Shown here: one piece after another, positions 34,986-47,471 of the stretch
Layout: every line of letters begins with the position of its first letter
Position numbering within the stretch: the first letter of the stretch is position 1
Source: Pagrus major
Lineage: Eukaryota; Chordata; Actinopteri; Spariformes; Sparidae
Length of the DNA: 64,000 bases
NCBI RefSeq assembly: GCF_040436345.1
Contig: NC_133223.1
Coordinates: 13,583,613-13,647,612 of the forward strand
Reading direction: 5' to 3'
Notes under the pieces: generated by a model
The model's database searches: none
What the model saw: the letters and a program-made list of their open reading frames with translations, nothing else
Told to the model about the DNA's origin: nothing
Position numbers and translations under genes: made by a program

Positions 34986-36110
34986 CACTCATTCGGTTGG
35001 TCCAACACCTCCAGACTGAAATATCTCAACAACTACTGGATGGATTGCCACCAAATCTTGTTAAGACATTCATAGTTCCTCAAAGGAAGAATACTACTTT
35101 ATACTTACTAATTACTTCAGTGATTCCCTCACATTTCTTGTTGCTTCACAAGGAGGTCAAAGTTTTCAGTTATTCAGTGAAATATTTCAATGTCTCCTGG
35201 ATGGATTGTTACATAATTTCATTGAGACATTCATGGTTCTCAGCAACCCAATCGCCAGAATAAATGTCAGCCCAGTACGTTTCTGCAAAACCACAGATAA
35301 GTTATAACTGGTTGTTTCTTTACCTTACAACTTTTCCATGTGTCCTGTCAAAACACTGCTGATGCTGTGGTTAGGTTTAGGCACATTTGGTTAGGGTTAG
35401 GAAAGCATTATGGTTTGTCTTAAAGAACCAGTGTTTGCTCGCTATGGTCACAGATAGAGATGGTCTGACTTCTTGTGAAAAACACTCAGTTCTGGTGCTG
35501 CAGAAACCACCGGTAATGTCCACAGCTTTCTTTAAAAACACCCAATTTTGTGGCTACTAAAATGGCTGTAAATGTCTCCAGGCGTCCTTAAACATATCCA
35601 GTGGTGTGACTCAAACTCCGTCTGTTTAGCCACCTCCTGCATGGCTAATAAGCACACACTGTGAACATGATATGCCACGTTCGGTACAGGGGTCAGCCTC
35701 GGATGTTACTGTGGTTTGCAGAAACGTTAACTGCTAACATTACACCCTGGCGACCGGGCTGTTCTCAGACAATGAATGGTAAAGACTTAAGATTAACATT
35801 ATTGGCTGTAGCTGAAGTATCTTGACAGCTATTGTATGGCTTGCCACACATTTATGTCCCACTCAAGATGAATTGTAATCACTTTGTTGATTGTCTGCCT
35901 TTTCATTTAGCATCATTAGGTCAAAAATTTAACATGTCCAATACTTTGGTTTATGTAAAAAAAAAGAACAATTAACATTATGTGTATTATATAGTAAACA
36001 TTAGCATCATTGCGAGCATCTTAGCATGCTGACGTTAGCATTTAGCACAAAGCAACACTGAAACTGCCTCTGTACTGTCCCATAGCTTCCACAGATTGCT
36101 ATGCTCAGGA
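34986..36110. repeat. Cluster of dispersed teleost repeats
   Basis: CTGAAATATCTCAACAACTACTGGATGGATTGCC at 35018-35052 and GTGAAATATTTCAATGTCTCCTGGATGGATTG at 35177-35209 are two diverged copies of one unit. 35245-35770 is a copy of the family at 18700-19270. 35820-36110 resumes the first repeat (AAGTATCTTGACAGCTATTG, GTCCAATACTTTGGTTTATG, CATGCTGACGTTAGCATTTAGC). The order suggests that one repeat inserted into another. Confidence 0.55.
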
Positions 36111-39100
36111 GACCTGAGGTATTAGACCCAGACAAATTGAATGTTTCGTAACATGAGTATACACGTCTGTTTAGTTGTCCTCATCAATAATTCATCTGGA
36201 GATTATCAGCATGCAGATGTGAAGCTGGAAACATGATGGTGGTGAATGACTCACAGCAGGTAGTTGGCTTTGGCTGAGGCAAATAACTGTTTAAAACAAC
36301 ATTATGCAACTATTTTACCTTAAAATGACAGCCCCAATGTCATTTGGATGCCACACTCACTGCAACACACGACAGCAGGTTGAATGGTGCCTCTGTTCAC
36401 TCCGTGAAGAGAGCAAGAGCAGGAGGCTGGTTCAGCTTGTCAACAAAAGCATGTGTACGGCTGTTCATGAGGGGAAGGAGGAAGAGGACACCAAGTCACC
36501 TGAGAGAAGGTGCCGTCAATCTTATGAAAAAATGAAAGAGGTAAGATTTATGGTAAGACTGAGAGTTTCAGAGGGCATGTGGTCTACGAAAAAAACATGA
36601 TGTCTTCCTTACATGGTGTTTTTTGTGTCTAAACCATAACCATAACCTAAACACAACAATCAATCATTTAAAAGGTAGAGTTTTAACACATCCAAGGTCC
36701 GCAGAAACTTAGAATTCAGACAAATTCAGTAGCTCATGTAAATTTCCAAATCATTTACTGACAAAAATAAAATGTAACTAATCTTTGATTTATTGATTTA
36801 TAGGAGGCCTGGATGATTTCTGAGGCTTAGAGGCTATGAAGAGAAAAACTTGGTTGTTAAAAAACGGTCTTTTGGGGTGTGGGATGGGGATATAGCAATG
36901 CAAATATGACATGTCTCGTGTTTTATTGAAATTCCACAAAAGTCTCATCATACAGTATTTTATTTGGTCTTGAAATAACATTCTTCAAGCGTTGTTAAGT
37001 AAAATATGTTTTCAAAATGAGACATGATATTGTGTTTTGTCTCCAGATTAAAAAGGTTCCATATCAGTGCTGCTAGATGTTTGGTTGTATCATCTCATTA
37101 TCCAAAGAGTTAAGAAGCAAGAGATGCTCATAAACTTTCATCTCAGCAGGAGCTCAGACGAAAAGATCCCAGACTGCAGGAGGATGTCATACCTGGACCT
37201 ATGACTCACCTCCATGCCCCAAAAAGTTGTGAGCGGTGCTGGAGTATGTGCACGGTAGGATTAGATTTGAATTAGAAGTTGCAAACTTTGAAGCATCCAC
37301 AAGGAAATAATAGCCATCATACAAACATTTTTCTGACTTTGAAGATCAGCGGTAGAGAGCAGCAGTCTGAAGAAACTTTGGGGTCTTCTTTAACAAAACA
37401 AAGCAGCAACAAAACGCTCTGATGCAACAAGCAGCTCAGAATGTTCAGACAGTATTTCTTCCCGCATCAGTTCAGACTTACCTATTGTTGTCTCCTACAA
37501 AGCTTTTGTCCATCTTTGCACAACTGTCACAGTCTGTGTTGAAATGATGGATTTGTTGATAGGCATGAAAACAACCTGTGCAGACAGAGTTAGTCAAGTC
37601 TGTTTGTGAAGGAGGATTTTAGAAGTTGTTTTGTTCTGTTTTGTGCTTCTGTACACTTTTGTTCCTCTTGTTTACTTATATTGTCATTTTAGAACATACT
37701 TATATGTACCTCAGACAGGCTCTGATAAGACTGTGGTCAGTACAGATCATCCTTATAGGTGGGAGCCATCTCCATCTCTTTTAATCTCCAGTTAGTCCCA
37801 CAATCTGTGAATTTCGTGAACTCTCCCTGATGATGGAATACTACCTGGTCCCAGATTTGCTGTGTGGTAATGTGATTAAACACAGCGCTCAAAGTGAGCC
37901 GGTACTCAACAGTATGCAGTACCTGCACTTCTGCATTTTACTCTTTGGTGTAATATGACTTTTTCTTCACCTTGTGAGGCAGCTTATGCACGAGCTTTCC
38001 TGATCATGTGATCTAACAAATCCATCCTGCCAGGCCTCAAGCTCTGCGCTTGTGGCCGAACACACAGTGGTTGACCCAGTCAGCACCCATTGAGGAACGA
38101 TACATTGTGGTCGCATGACTTCAACGTCACCACCACTAAGCTCCTTACTACACTACTAACTCTACACGTTTTTTATATAAACTGATCAAAGCTGTAAAGT
38201 TAGAGTAAGAATAGTTTGTGACTAAAGTCTGCCTGTAAAGATGGACTAGTGAGTAGATGACTCTCACTAGTCTCACTGTGAAGATGTTTGATGTCCCTGA
38301 CAACTTCTGCAGTCTCATTTAAGTACATGTTAGAAACTGCAGTTTTTAAGACATGTTGGTACTTTGTAATTAAATTGTGCTAAACTTAAAAATGGTTTTA
38401 GGAAGAGTTTAGCGTAGCCTCCGCTGTAGCATCAGTTTATTTCATAAGTGGAGAGTTTATTTAATTGAAAGAACTGCGACACTGATGTTTTTGCTCTTCT
38501 CCTCACTGGCTCCTGTGGGATTTACCAGCTGGATCTGCTGGTGGTAGCCCTCTCCTACTGTTGATCTGATTGGTTGAAGTTAGCCTATGATAGATGGTGA
38601 CAGACAGATGGTTCATTCAATCAGCAGCCGTGTATTTTAAGTGCCTGCAGTGTCTAACTTTTTCTTGTGCACTGCCAGATTTCATAAACTCCTGGTACTC
38701 TTCTCTACCATCTCCATATCAAGTTCACAATGTACTGAAACAAACCACATTACCAGGAGCACTACATGATGCTCACCTGTTCCAGTTTTCGCTTGCCTGG
38801 CTCTCTCTGTCAGTGCTTGAAGTTCTCTGTTTGTGTGAAACACTAAAAGTAGAGGGCAGAGAAAGTATTCAGGGACACACATGGCAACCTAGTCAGACTG
38901 GCCACTGGGAGCTTCAGGAGAAATCCTGGTTGCTCTGTGGATGATGCTTGAGCATCATCCCATCCCCCTGAATGCCAAAATGTGAATAAGGGGAGTACCA
39001 GCATATTTTTTCACTTCAAGCACTGATTACATTAATTTAGGACAAGCAAAATACAAGCTCAAAACCAAAACAATGAAGGAATTACAACTACATTCTGACA

Positions 39101-39884
39101 CAGGGACCTGCTCACATCAGGGTGTGATTTGGTTATAAAGAAAGACCCACTTTAACACTTAAAATGTAAATAATATTGGCCCAAATGTGCATTAGCCCAC
39201 CTGGAAAATGCCCAGTTTACCAAATTACCTGTCCAGCTCTTTAATTTCTAAGCAAACCTTCAGTCAGTTTTGTTTTTCTATTGTTTATTTTTCAGCGAAA
39301 ATTCACAATTTCCTTGTTCCATCCTCAATCCTCAATGCTGCACTGAAAGGTCACGGCTGGTGAAAAGCAGAGGCTGGAGTACGAGCTGTGTTTTGATGTT
39401 CAGTGCTACCTATTCCCTTTCTCTAACCCCCCTGAGCTCCTCTGATCTACTCCGCAGCTCATTAAAACACCCTCTCCACCTCCGCATTAGCATCAGAGTC
39501 ATGGTCAGACTGCTTTGTGTTATAAGGGTGGAAAAACAATATCAATAACAACAACAAAAACAATAGTAGCCTTTGGTCCGGGGAGGAGAGGAGGAGAAAG
39601 GTCTTTGATAATGTACATCAAAGAGAGGCGCTGAAGTAGGCTGTGTTTTCATTGCGAGCGTGCCAAGGTCGTCTCTGATCCGGCTCGTGTGGTGTTAGCG
39701 CTCGGGGCCAGTCGGATGGCACAAGGTGAGCTGCGAGGTCTGCAGGACAACTTCTCAAGGATGGGAAGTCAAACATTACAACCAACAAAAGGCTTGTCAC
39801 AGGTTCAAGCTGTGGCCCTCGATTCACTTTGATTCCCTCTCTCTGGCAGTGCATACATGAGAGTACGTGTGAGTGTGTGTGTTT
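36111..39884. other. Intergenic, no gene recognised
   Basis: No coding frame with recognisable similarity. The open frame at 38594-38944 lacks any known motif. Confidence 0.4.
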
Positions 39885-40060
39885 TAAGATGTAATGTAAG
39901 ATTTCTCTAACAACGGCAAGACCTTTGTTACATATTTTGTTCGAGTTATGTACTTACATTATCCTAAATGTTTGCAGCAATGTTCAAACCCAGAGAAATC
40001 TACAAGTTTACTCAAAGCAACAGTGCGTTTCATTTGGTCGCCTGAAGGAAGCCAGTGTGA
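39885..40060. repeat. Dispersed repeat family TATAATATGTAACATTTCT, copy 2
   Basis: GATGTAATGTAAGATTTCTCTAACAACG, AAGACCTTTGTTACATATTTTG, TTACATTATCCTAAATGTTT, CAAACCCAGAGAAATCTAC, AAAGCAACAGTGCG and TCATTTGGTCGCCTG line up with copies at 28205 and 51572. Confidence 0.65.
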
Positions 40061-41958
40061 TGACTATTTGAAGATAGATCAGTTGAAAGTTTGTGCCTCA
40101 GGTTGTTCTGTATAATTGTTACTGATAATGCATTCATAGATGATTTATCAAATATTAAGAAAGAGGTTATCATTTGTAAAGTTGATCAGAATATCCTCAC
40201 AAAGACCACATTCAGTAGAACGTAGTGCAGTGTGTGTCAGGTAGTCTAGTTGACATTATCTTTCTTTGCAAACCTTCATCAGCACTGAACTTTAGTCAGT
40301 CTGCATGTTGTCCAAATGTGTCACTTTGACAAGAACTGAACAACTAAAAATAGCTTTTTTTTAGCTTTTACCCTCTTGGAGTCGGTGTGCAGTGCTGATG
40401 TGAGACTCCCCTCACTGTGCAGTGAATAAGTGTTAATTCCAAAGCTGCACACCATCATTAACCCGCTGTGTTCAAAGGTATGCATTGCATTTATTTAATT
40501 AGATTCCACTGTAAGGTTTCTTGATTGATGTCTCAGCTCTACTTGGCGCCGATACATTCACAATATCATCTACATGTTTGAGTTTGTTCTTTTGTTATTG
40601 CCACAATGATTCAAACATAATTGAACAAAAAAGTCATTATAAATTCAGCCACTTGTTCTCACCCTGCTGAATAATCACAGGTTGGTGAATTATTTGATCT
40701 GTGCAGCTTTCCCTGAGGGTCGGGGAACACAAGACACAAAAAGGCAACTGATATCCATAATTTTGATTTCATAATAACCAATAAATTACAAACGCTTTCC
40801 CTATGATAGCTGCAGTTATGATCCATAATCCACAGTGTAACAGGAGTAAAGTACCACGAATCCAAAATGCCACAAACTATTCTGCCACTTGTATCAGAGT
40901 CACTTAATATTTCAGTATCTGATACTTCCTTCTCTCCCTCTAAACCCACCTGAGAAATCATCTTAACTACAGAGAGCCTTTATAACCACGTGGACCTCGG
41001 TGGGAGCTTCAGAGAGAAATCTGTCCATTCATGAAAAGTGCAGGGCCAGCCAGAGTCAGCCAGACCGGCCCTTCAGGGACACCCGCTGTTTGACTTGGCT
41101 CAGCACCGGGCCTAGGTACAGGGCTATGGTTGTCTGTAGCCACAGGCTGCAGAGCTGCAGGTATTTCCTGACTAAATTTCTCTGTCATACTGTTTGCAGG
41201 CGTATGCGAAGGGCGGCATGGGAACTCTAGAGATAGAAACTCAAAGACACAAATACAACCACAAAAGTAGTCACAATATATTTTCTTATTTCTAGTTCAG
41301 TTCATGAGCCTCTGTAAAAGCTGAAAGGAAATTAAAAACTCACAGGCCTTCCTTCAATGTCTTGTGTTTTTGGAGCCATGTATATGCAGTATATTTCTCA
41401 TTTTAGGCCGTGACTTCATCCGAATGCACTAAATCCCGTGAGTCTCATCTTTTCTCAATTTCCTCTGTTTTCCTTCAATGACAGCCCAGATGTTTCTCCT
41501 CTCTCCCCGCATTCTGTTTAGTTGAGCATAAGTATTCAGCCAAGACGTCTGCTTGTAACAGGCCATCATTCCAAGAGTGTCTTTCACCATTATGTTAATG
41601 CGCGTAGACACTTAGAACGGGCAAATTTCTGACACCTGCAAGCACCAGTGTGTACACACACACACACACGGACACACACACACACGTACACACACACAGA
41701 TGAGTGATGTCTTTGTACCATTTCCCGGCTGTATTCTCTGTACTGTTCCTTGTCACTTTGGCCCTTTCAAATGATCCGCTGGGATTAATGAATGTAATTT
41801 TCACACATTAACTTCCACCTATTCATACATAATGGGCCAAAGCACAACAGTGTTTAACCAGTGCATCTGTCCGTTGGGTATCATCATTTACCCCACAGCA
41901 GGGTTTCGTAATTGAATATTCCCTTCTGCGATGACTAATTGCACTACATCAAGTACAG
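40061..41958. other. Intergenic, no gene recognised
   Basis: Holds an interrupted (CA)n at about 41652-41698. The stretch 41815-41945 (TTTCGTAATTGAATATTCCC, GATGACTAATTGCAC) is repeat-free and TAAT-rich. Confidence 0.4.
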
Positions 41959-42604
41959 TTAAAGGGACAGTTCACCCAAAAAGAAAAAAACAGTCATTAT
42001 CTACCCAGTCTCATATTGACAAAAAGTCAGTTGAAGTTTTGTAGTCCACAAAACATTTCTCGAGCTTCACAGCAAAACAGGGTTGCAGCATTCTCCTAAA
42101 CAGCTGAAGTAGCTAGGGACTTTTTTAAAATGTAAAAAAACAACATAAAAACAAGATAAAATGTCTCCATACAGCTCATCCGGCATAATCCAAGTCTCTG
42201 TACAACCCAAGATCCAAAATTGATTTGAAAAGGTGTTATTTAAACCCTTGACGCACAGTGTGTGCTAACGCTTTTAGCTTAGCAGCTACAGTAAAGATTC
42301 TGGTTTAGAAAAGGGTGCAAAAAACATATTTTCAAATCAATTTGGGATCTCTGGGCTTCTAGAGACTTAGAATATACTGGATGAGCCAATTTATGTTGGG
42401 TTATTTTATTTATTTATTTATTTTTTGGATTTTTAAAACAAGTCCCCATCTACTTCAGTTGTTTAGGAGAATGCTGCAATGCTGTTTGGCTACGAAGCTC
42501 CAGAAATGTTCTGTGGACCACCACAACTTCAGCTGGCTTTCCATCGGCATGGGGCTGAGGAGATAATGACTGAATTTTCATTTTTGGTTAAACTACTCCT
42601 TTAA
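41959..42604. mobile_element. Foldback TTAA-flanked MITE
   Basis: TTAA at 41959-41962 and 42601-42604. The two halves are inverted copies over nearly their whole length. For example, CATTCTCCTAAACAGCTGAAGTAG on the left pairs with the complement of CTACTTCAGTTGTTTAGGAGAATG on the right, and CAAAATTGATTTGAAAA pairs with TTTTCAAATCAATTTGG. Ends read AGGGACAGTTCACCC and, on the other strand, AGGAGTAGTTTAACC. No coding frame. Confidence 0.85.
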
Positions 42605-45600
42605 GAAATGGACAGCTGTCCCAGCAAACTTTTCACCCCTGCTGAATCATCACAGTGCACTCAGACATGTAGCCAAACCTCAGAGAGACCTCCCTTTGCA
42701 ATTGAGTATTATTGGTCATGTCTGCCTCATATTCTCTTCTCTCTCAGGAAGAAGATGAACTCTGATAGTTTCTCCTCCATCTACTCTTTTCCTCTTTTAC
42801 CTCGACTACCACACTTTGTCTCTCCGTGCGTCGCTCCCGCTTCTCCGCAGCTGCCTTTGCTTCTGATTTAAACACGCAGCAGGGGGTTGTGGGTAGAGGC
42901 TCACGCTGCGAAGACTCTCTCTGACTCAGGGAGAGCTGAAGGTCAAACACACTCATGATCAGAACCACAGGATGACACTGAAGTGGTGGAATATAAAGAA
43001 TGCAGAGATGAAGGCCACGAGAGATAAGTCCTGTTCTCTCAGCAGTGTTTCCATTCTGTAAACACCACAGACAGAGATCTGCCTGCTCTTATAGCTTTCA
43101 GGACATACGAACATAAACATATATGTTACCTGAAAGCCATGAAGAGTGAGATCTAGTAAGAGTCTCTGCGAAGAACGTTAATAATAAGAGTAGAAACAAC
43201 AATAACTTCTAGTCATCCTCACAACTTAATTTTTGTTTTATCTGCCTGGTTTGTGTTTCTCTTTCTGCTTAATTAGACAGACCTTTGACTGACAAAGCAA
43301 ACAGAACCAGAACAAGAGCATGAACAAGAGAAAATCATCTGTTTCTTTGAATGGAAAACTCCTGGAGCCCAGATGAAGGTTTCTTTTTTTCCCCCCTTCC
43401 TTTTCTCCTTTGCAATTTTTGTTGGAAGCATTTGCATATTTCAAAAGTCTACCAAAGAAAATAGCCCAGGGGCAGAAATGGCCGATCTGCATATTGAAGA
43501 CTCAACAGAGGGCGAAGAGTGGGAGAGAGAGGGAGAGAGGGAGGGAGAGAGAGGGAGAAAGTCTACGCGTACCTGATTTGAAGATGATCTAAAAGAAACA
43601 ATAATGTCAATTAGCTGACGGTGTCATGCTTATTATGCCGGATTAATTGCAGCATTCACTTCGTCTGAAACTGATTATTTGCTTAGTTGTCAAGCAGTTT
43701 GGTGGAGAGCGAGCGAGAGAGGGCAGGGAGAAAAATGTGCATCATAAGAAGGCCTCTTCACCCAGCTTCCTTCATGAATAACAAATAGAGGATCCAGTGC
43801 TGTGACCAACCAGCACAACACATGAAAAACATTACTGCATTCCCCGACTCGTCTGGTTTTCTCTACATTGTGCTGGTAGGCTGGAAATGTGAAACACTTT
43901 GGTGCTTTTGTAGGCGAACTCTGTTTTTACTGAACGCTGCTCAACAATAAACGGGTTTTATAGACTCTGGAGTACATTATTACTTACTTACTTTTCCATT
44001 TGTAAGTTGTAAAAAGCCTCGTTAATGGTTGATAAATAATTTCTTCTAATGCTTTTTGGATCAGTCACAAGTCATTCATAACTTTGGAGCTGGTTGTACT
44101 TGCTTATAAATGCTAGTTAGTCATTAATTAATTAATCAGTCAGCAGTTTAGAATTTAAATCCGTAAATTAACCATTTAATAACGCCTGACAGACCAGTTA
44201 CAAGCTGTTAATAAAACTGCATATACTACCAACGACCTATGTGCCATCTGGTGATGTATTATCTGTGTTATGATATGGCACTGGATGAACTTAATCTTGA
44301 TGCACATATGCCCATATCCTTTTTGATTATATTATGAATTCTTGAAACCAGAAAAACTACGAATGTGTGGGATGTGTTGGAAATAAATTCATTAAAAAAA
44401 CATTTTTTAAACCGTCTGTAACATCTTTAACATTTGTAATCTAATGGGGCGGTTGCATGACGACAGAGCAGATAGTTACAAAAAATGCATTGCACCTTTA
44501 TGTGAAGTTAATCTACCTTGTTGTTTCAATACTGCGTACTTTTAACACTCGAGAAGCAGAGTGATCACAAGAGTTCATGAGTCAAGTTCAGCTGATCATG
44601 ACTCATTGAAAGCATAAGGTTTAAATATTGATATGTGAGAACATGGATTAAACTGGAACGGGGATTAGATTATTAGTTTATTTATCCATATGAATTTAAA
44701 AAAACTTAAGTCATTGATTTGTTTTAATTTTTATTCTTTTAAATTCCTCACAATCAATTCACACATTTGACACAATTAAACCCCAAATACCTCCCCAACA
44801 CTGTACTGTAAGTCACTATCTTATTATGTACTGCAAAAAAGACCCATTGATCTTAATGTGTCAGTAAACATTAGGCTATTCCAGCTGGATATCAGGCTAA
44901 TTAGCCCATCCAATGTACCTTCTGATTTAACAGTATCTGATCACATCATCTAATTAGCAATAACAGCTTTCCTGCACATGTTGTTGGCTGTTGTTTAGCC
45001 TTAGTTTACAGTGTACATATCAGATCTGGGTTAAAATGTTAATCATTTCACACCAGAATCAGCAGCAGGCAGGAACGAATTTTTAAGAAATTATGCTGGG
45101 GCGGTGGGGAAAAAATGTGCCATATCAAAAAGCGGTGTGGACATGTCCCAAGCATCCCCGGTGTAAGTGACACCTATGCCGGTAATTAATTTGGCCTTTG
45201 TGGTGCATAAAAACTTGCTTTGTCTTTCAGCTCTTAAGTTCGTTCGGTCCAGTTTCCATCTGCAAAAGGGCTGCGGAGCTTCTGTTTCTATATTAGGTTA
45301 CTAACATTCACAGCTGCAGACTTGGAGTTTGTAAGAAGCCCTATTTAATGACTTGTTAACAAGTGTTAAGTTGGAGGAGAATACACCAGCTGGAGAGACA
45401 TTTCACAGCTAGTCACCTCACATTTTGCTTATTAATAGTTAAAAACTGATCTGTATAGCAGCAGCATTTAAAACGCCAGGAGTTCAGACCTTTATAATTG
45501 TTTTCTGATTTATTTATTTTTCTTTAAATTGGTATCTAACATTAAATGATTGTCATAAGGGTAAAGCAATTGAATTCCAGCATTTAAATACAGCAGGTTG

Positions 45601-46650
45601 TTCACTTCAAGTGCAATATTTTGTTGTGTTATTTGTTGTGTTGTGCAGCCTGTGATGCTACCATTAGTTGAACTATGTCGTAAGAGTGAGAGTGTCAGGG
45701 ATGAACCCCTGAGTGCCATGCCGTCCCCCCCAAAAAGGGTGCTGGACTGTGGAAGGGACATTTCCTGACTGGTTTCCATGGTGATTCAGGAAATTATATC
45801 TCAGACAGTTTGTTTTTTGAGGGTGATCCTGTCTATTTGGGACTTTTGCATTTTAATCTCCAATATAAAACTCAGACAACAGCTGAACAATCACTGATAC
45901 AGAGGACATGACACACAACTACTTTTGCTGATAAATCTTCTCTATTGCTACAGAATGCTATTACTTATTTCAAACTTACACCCTAAAATTGCATACATCT
46001 AAAGGTAATTTGGTACATGGTCACTGGGGGTGGATTTAAATGTTATGATAAAAGTCTCAGTTTATGTTGCAGGTTGGGTAAAGACATTTTTGTGCCTATT
46101 TATCTTCTACCTTTTGGATGAGATCCAACACAAATCTGCTGAAAAACATAAATTAGCACATTTATTGGGCTGCACCTGGCTCTCTCCTCTAGTCACAGAA
46201 CTTCAGGCTTCTCAGTCGACGCTTTTACTCTCCAAAGGCCCTTAAATCTGAGGCAGAGCCGTGGTAGAAAATTCCGCATGACACGTTTATTTAACAGGCC
46301 ATCCATAAACTGACCCAGCATGGAAACATCCCAGCAGAACCGGTTTGTTTTGTTTTGTTTTTTGGAGGATGGAAAAATCAAACTGTTGGCTGGTTTTTGT
46401 GCACATTCAGCGCTCACCAGTGCGGCGCGTCACGACACTGTGGCCTTTTCCTTTACCATATGAAAAGGAGAGCGCATTGACATGCAAGAGGCGTATAAAC
46501 CCCCTATGTACCAAAGCCGACTTGAGTATCCTTGACACCGGCCTCGGCTGTTTTGCCTTTTTAGAAAAGAGATAACCATGTACAGTAGATAGCCTACAGC
46601 ATCTGTAACGTCAGGGGCTTTGAAACGTCAGAACTGTTGAATTCTGAGGC
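42605..46650. other. Upstream flank of pou3f3; no gene
   Basis: Holds a GA-rich tract at 43519-43560. Repeat-free blocks 43590-43700 (CAATTAGCTGACGG, CCGGATTAATTGCAGC) and 44840-45010 (two exact CTAATTAG sites at 44897-44904 and 44950-44957) are candidate enhancers. No recognisable protein. Confidence 0.4.
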
Positions 46651-46730
<80 letters not shown>

Positions 46731-46738
46731 AAGAAGCA
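46651..46738. repeat. Compound microsatellite (ATA)n(AGA)n
   Basis: About 17 ATA units pass directly into about 12 AGA units. It lies some 0.8 kb before the pou3f3 start codon. Confidence 0.97.
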
Positions 46739-46939
46739 GAGAAGTTGTGTTTTGTTGCAGGATTTCTCTGTTCAGATGATTTACGCATAATGAGCGCATC
46801 ACTGAAGACACAGCCGGGCTCTTCTGTGTACCTTGTCTTTTTAATTTTCCAATATTTTCCGTCATATTGTCGCCTTGATTTCTGCAGCAACAACTTTGTG
46901 CACCCGAGGCTCGACTGAGACACACAACTCCTCTCTAGC

Positions 46940-47471
46940 TGTGCGTCCAATCAGCGGGAGCTGAGCGCAGCCTTGCTGCTGTAATTGGATGGAGAGGGAA
47001 GAGGAATACGCAGCCTTGGCACACCGTAAACACATGCTTGTCTCCTTCGCTCCGCAGAGGACGCGCCGGAGAGAGCGGATGGAGTGAGCGCAACTACCAA
47101 GAGGACCTGTGCCATTATCACTGAATCGCTTTAAAACGTTATTATCAGAGGTTATAATACGTGAGAGTTTGGCGCGGACTCAAATCAGGTGTTTATCTTT
47201 ATCATCAGGTCTGTGGATTACGCAGGGCGCAGCTCCCGGGACAGAGTAAAGTTTTGAAGACTTGTTTTGTTGCACAGGAATGTTAAGAAAGCTGCTTTAT
47301 ACCTAAAATTACCACCTGAGCATCTATGGAGTGATTTCGCACCTTTTTCAAAAACCAATCACGCAACAGTGTCGCTCATGTTGAGATAGACTTGATGGAT
47401 TAGAGTAAACTGGGACTGTAACAAATCACCAGAAGAGAGAAATATATATCTTCAGATTTATGCTTTGGGGG
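46940..47471 (+). promoter_or_regulatory. pou3f3: pou3f3 promoter region and 5' leader with short uORFs
   Basis: CCAAT motifs in both orientations (TCCAATCAGCGG at 46945-46956, AATTGGATGG at 46983-46992) precede a GC-rich, CpG-containing stretch to about 47090. The start of transcription is inferred to lie around 46990-47060; there is no clear TATA box. If so, the leader contains at least five tiny upstream frames: ATG-GAG-TGA at 47079-47087, an 8-codon frame at 47280-47306, ATG-GAG-TGA again at 47326-47334, ATG-TTG-AGA-TAG at 47378-47389 and ATG-GAT-TAG at 47395-47403. Confidence 0.5.

Noticed and set aside
43430..43437. Exact octamer ATTTGCAT 4 kb before pou3f3 (also at 20570 and 22644)
   Set aside because: An 8-mer is expected a few times by chance in 64 kb on two strands; one of the others is inside a transposon. 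Not evidence of autoregulation by itself.
46611..46950. Two minus-strand open frames of 104-118 codons near pou3f3
   Set aside because: They are produced by reading the (ATA)n(AGA)n microsatellite as poly-Ile/Leu or poly-Tyr/Ser; there is no family similarity or start context.
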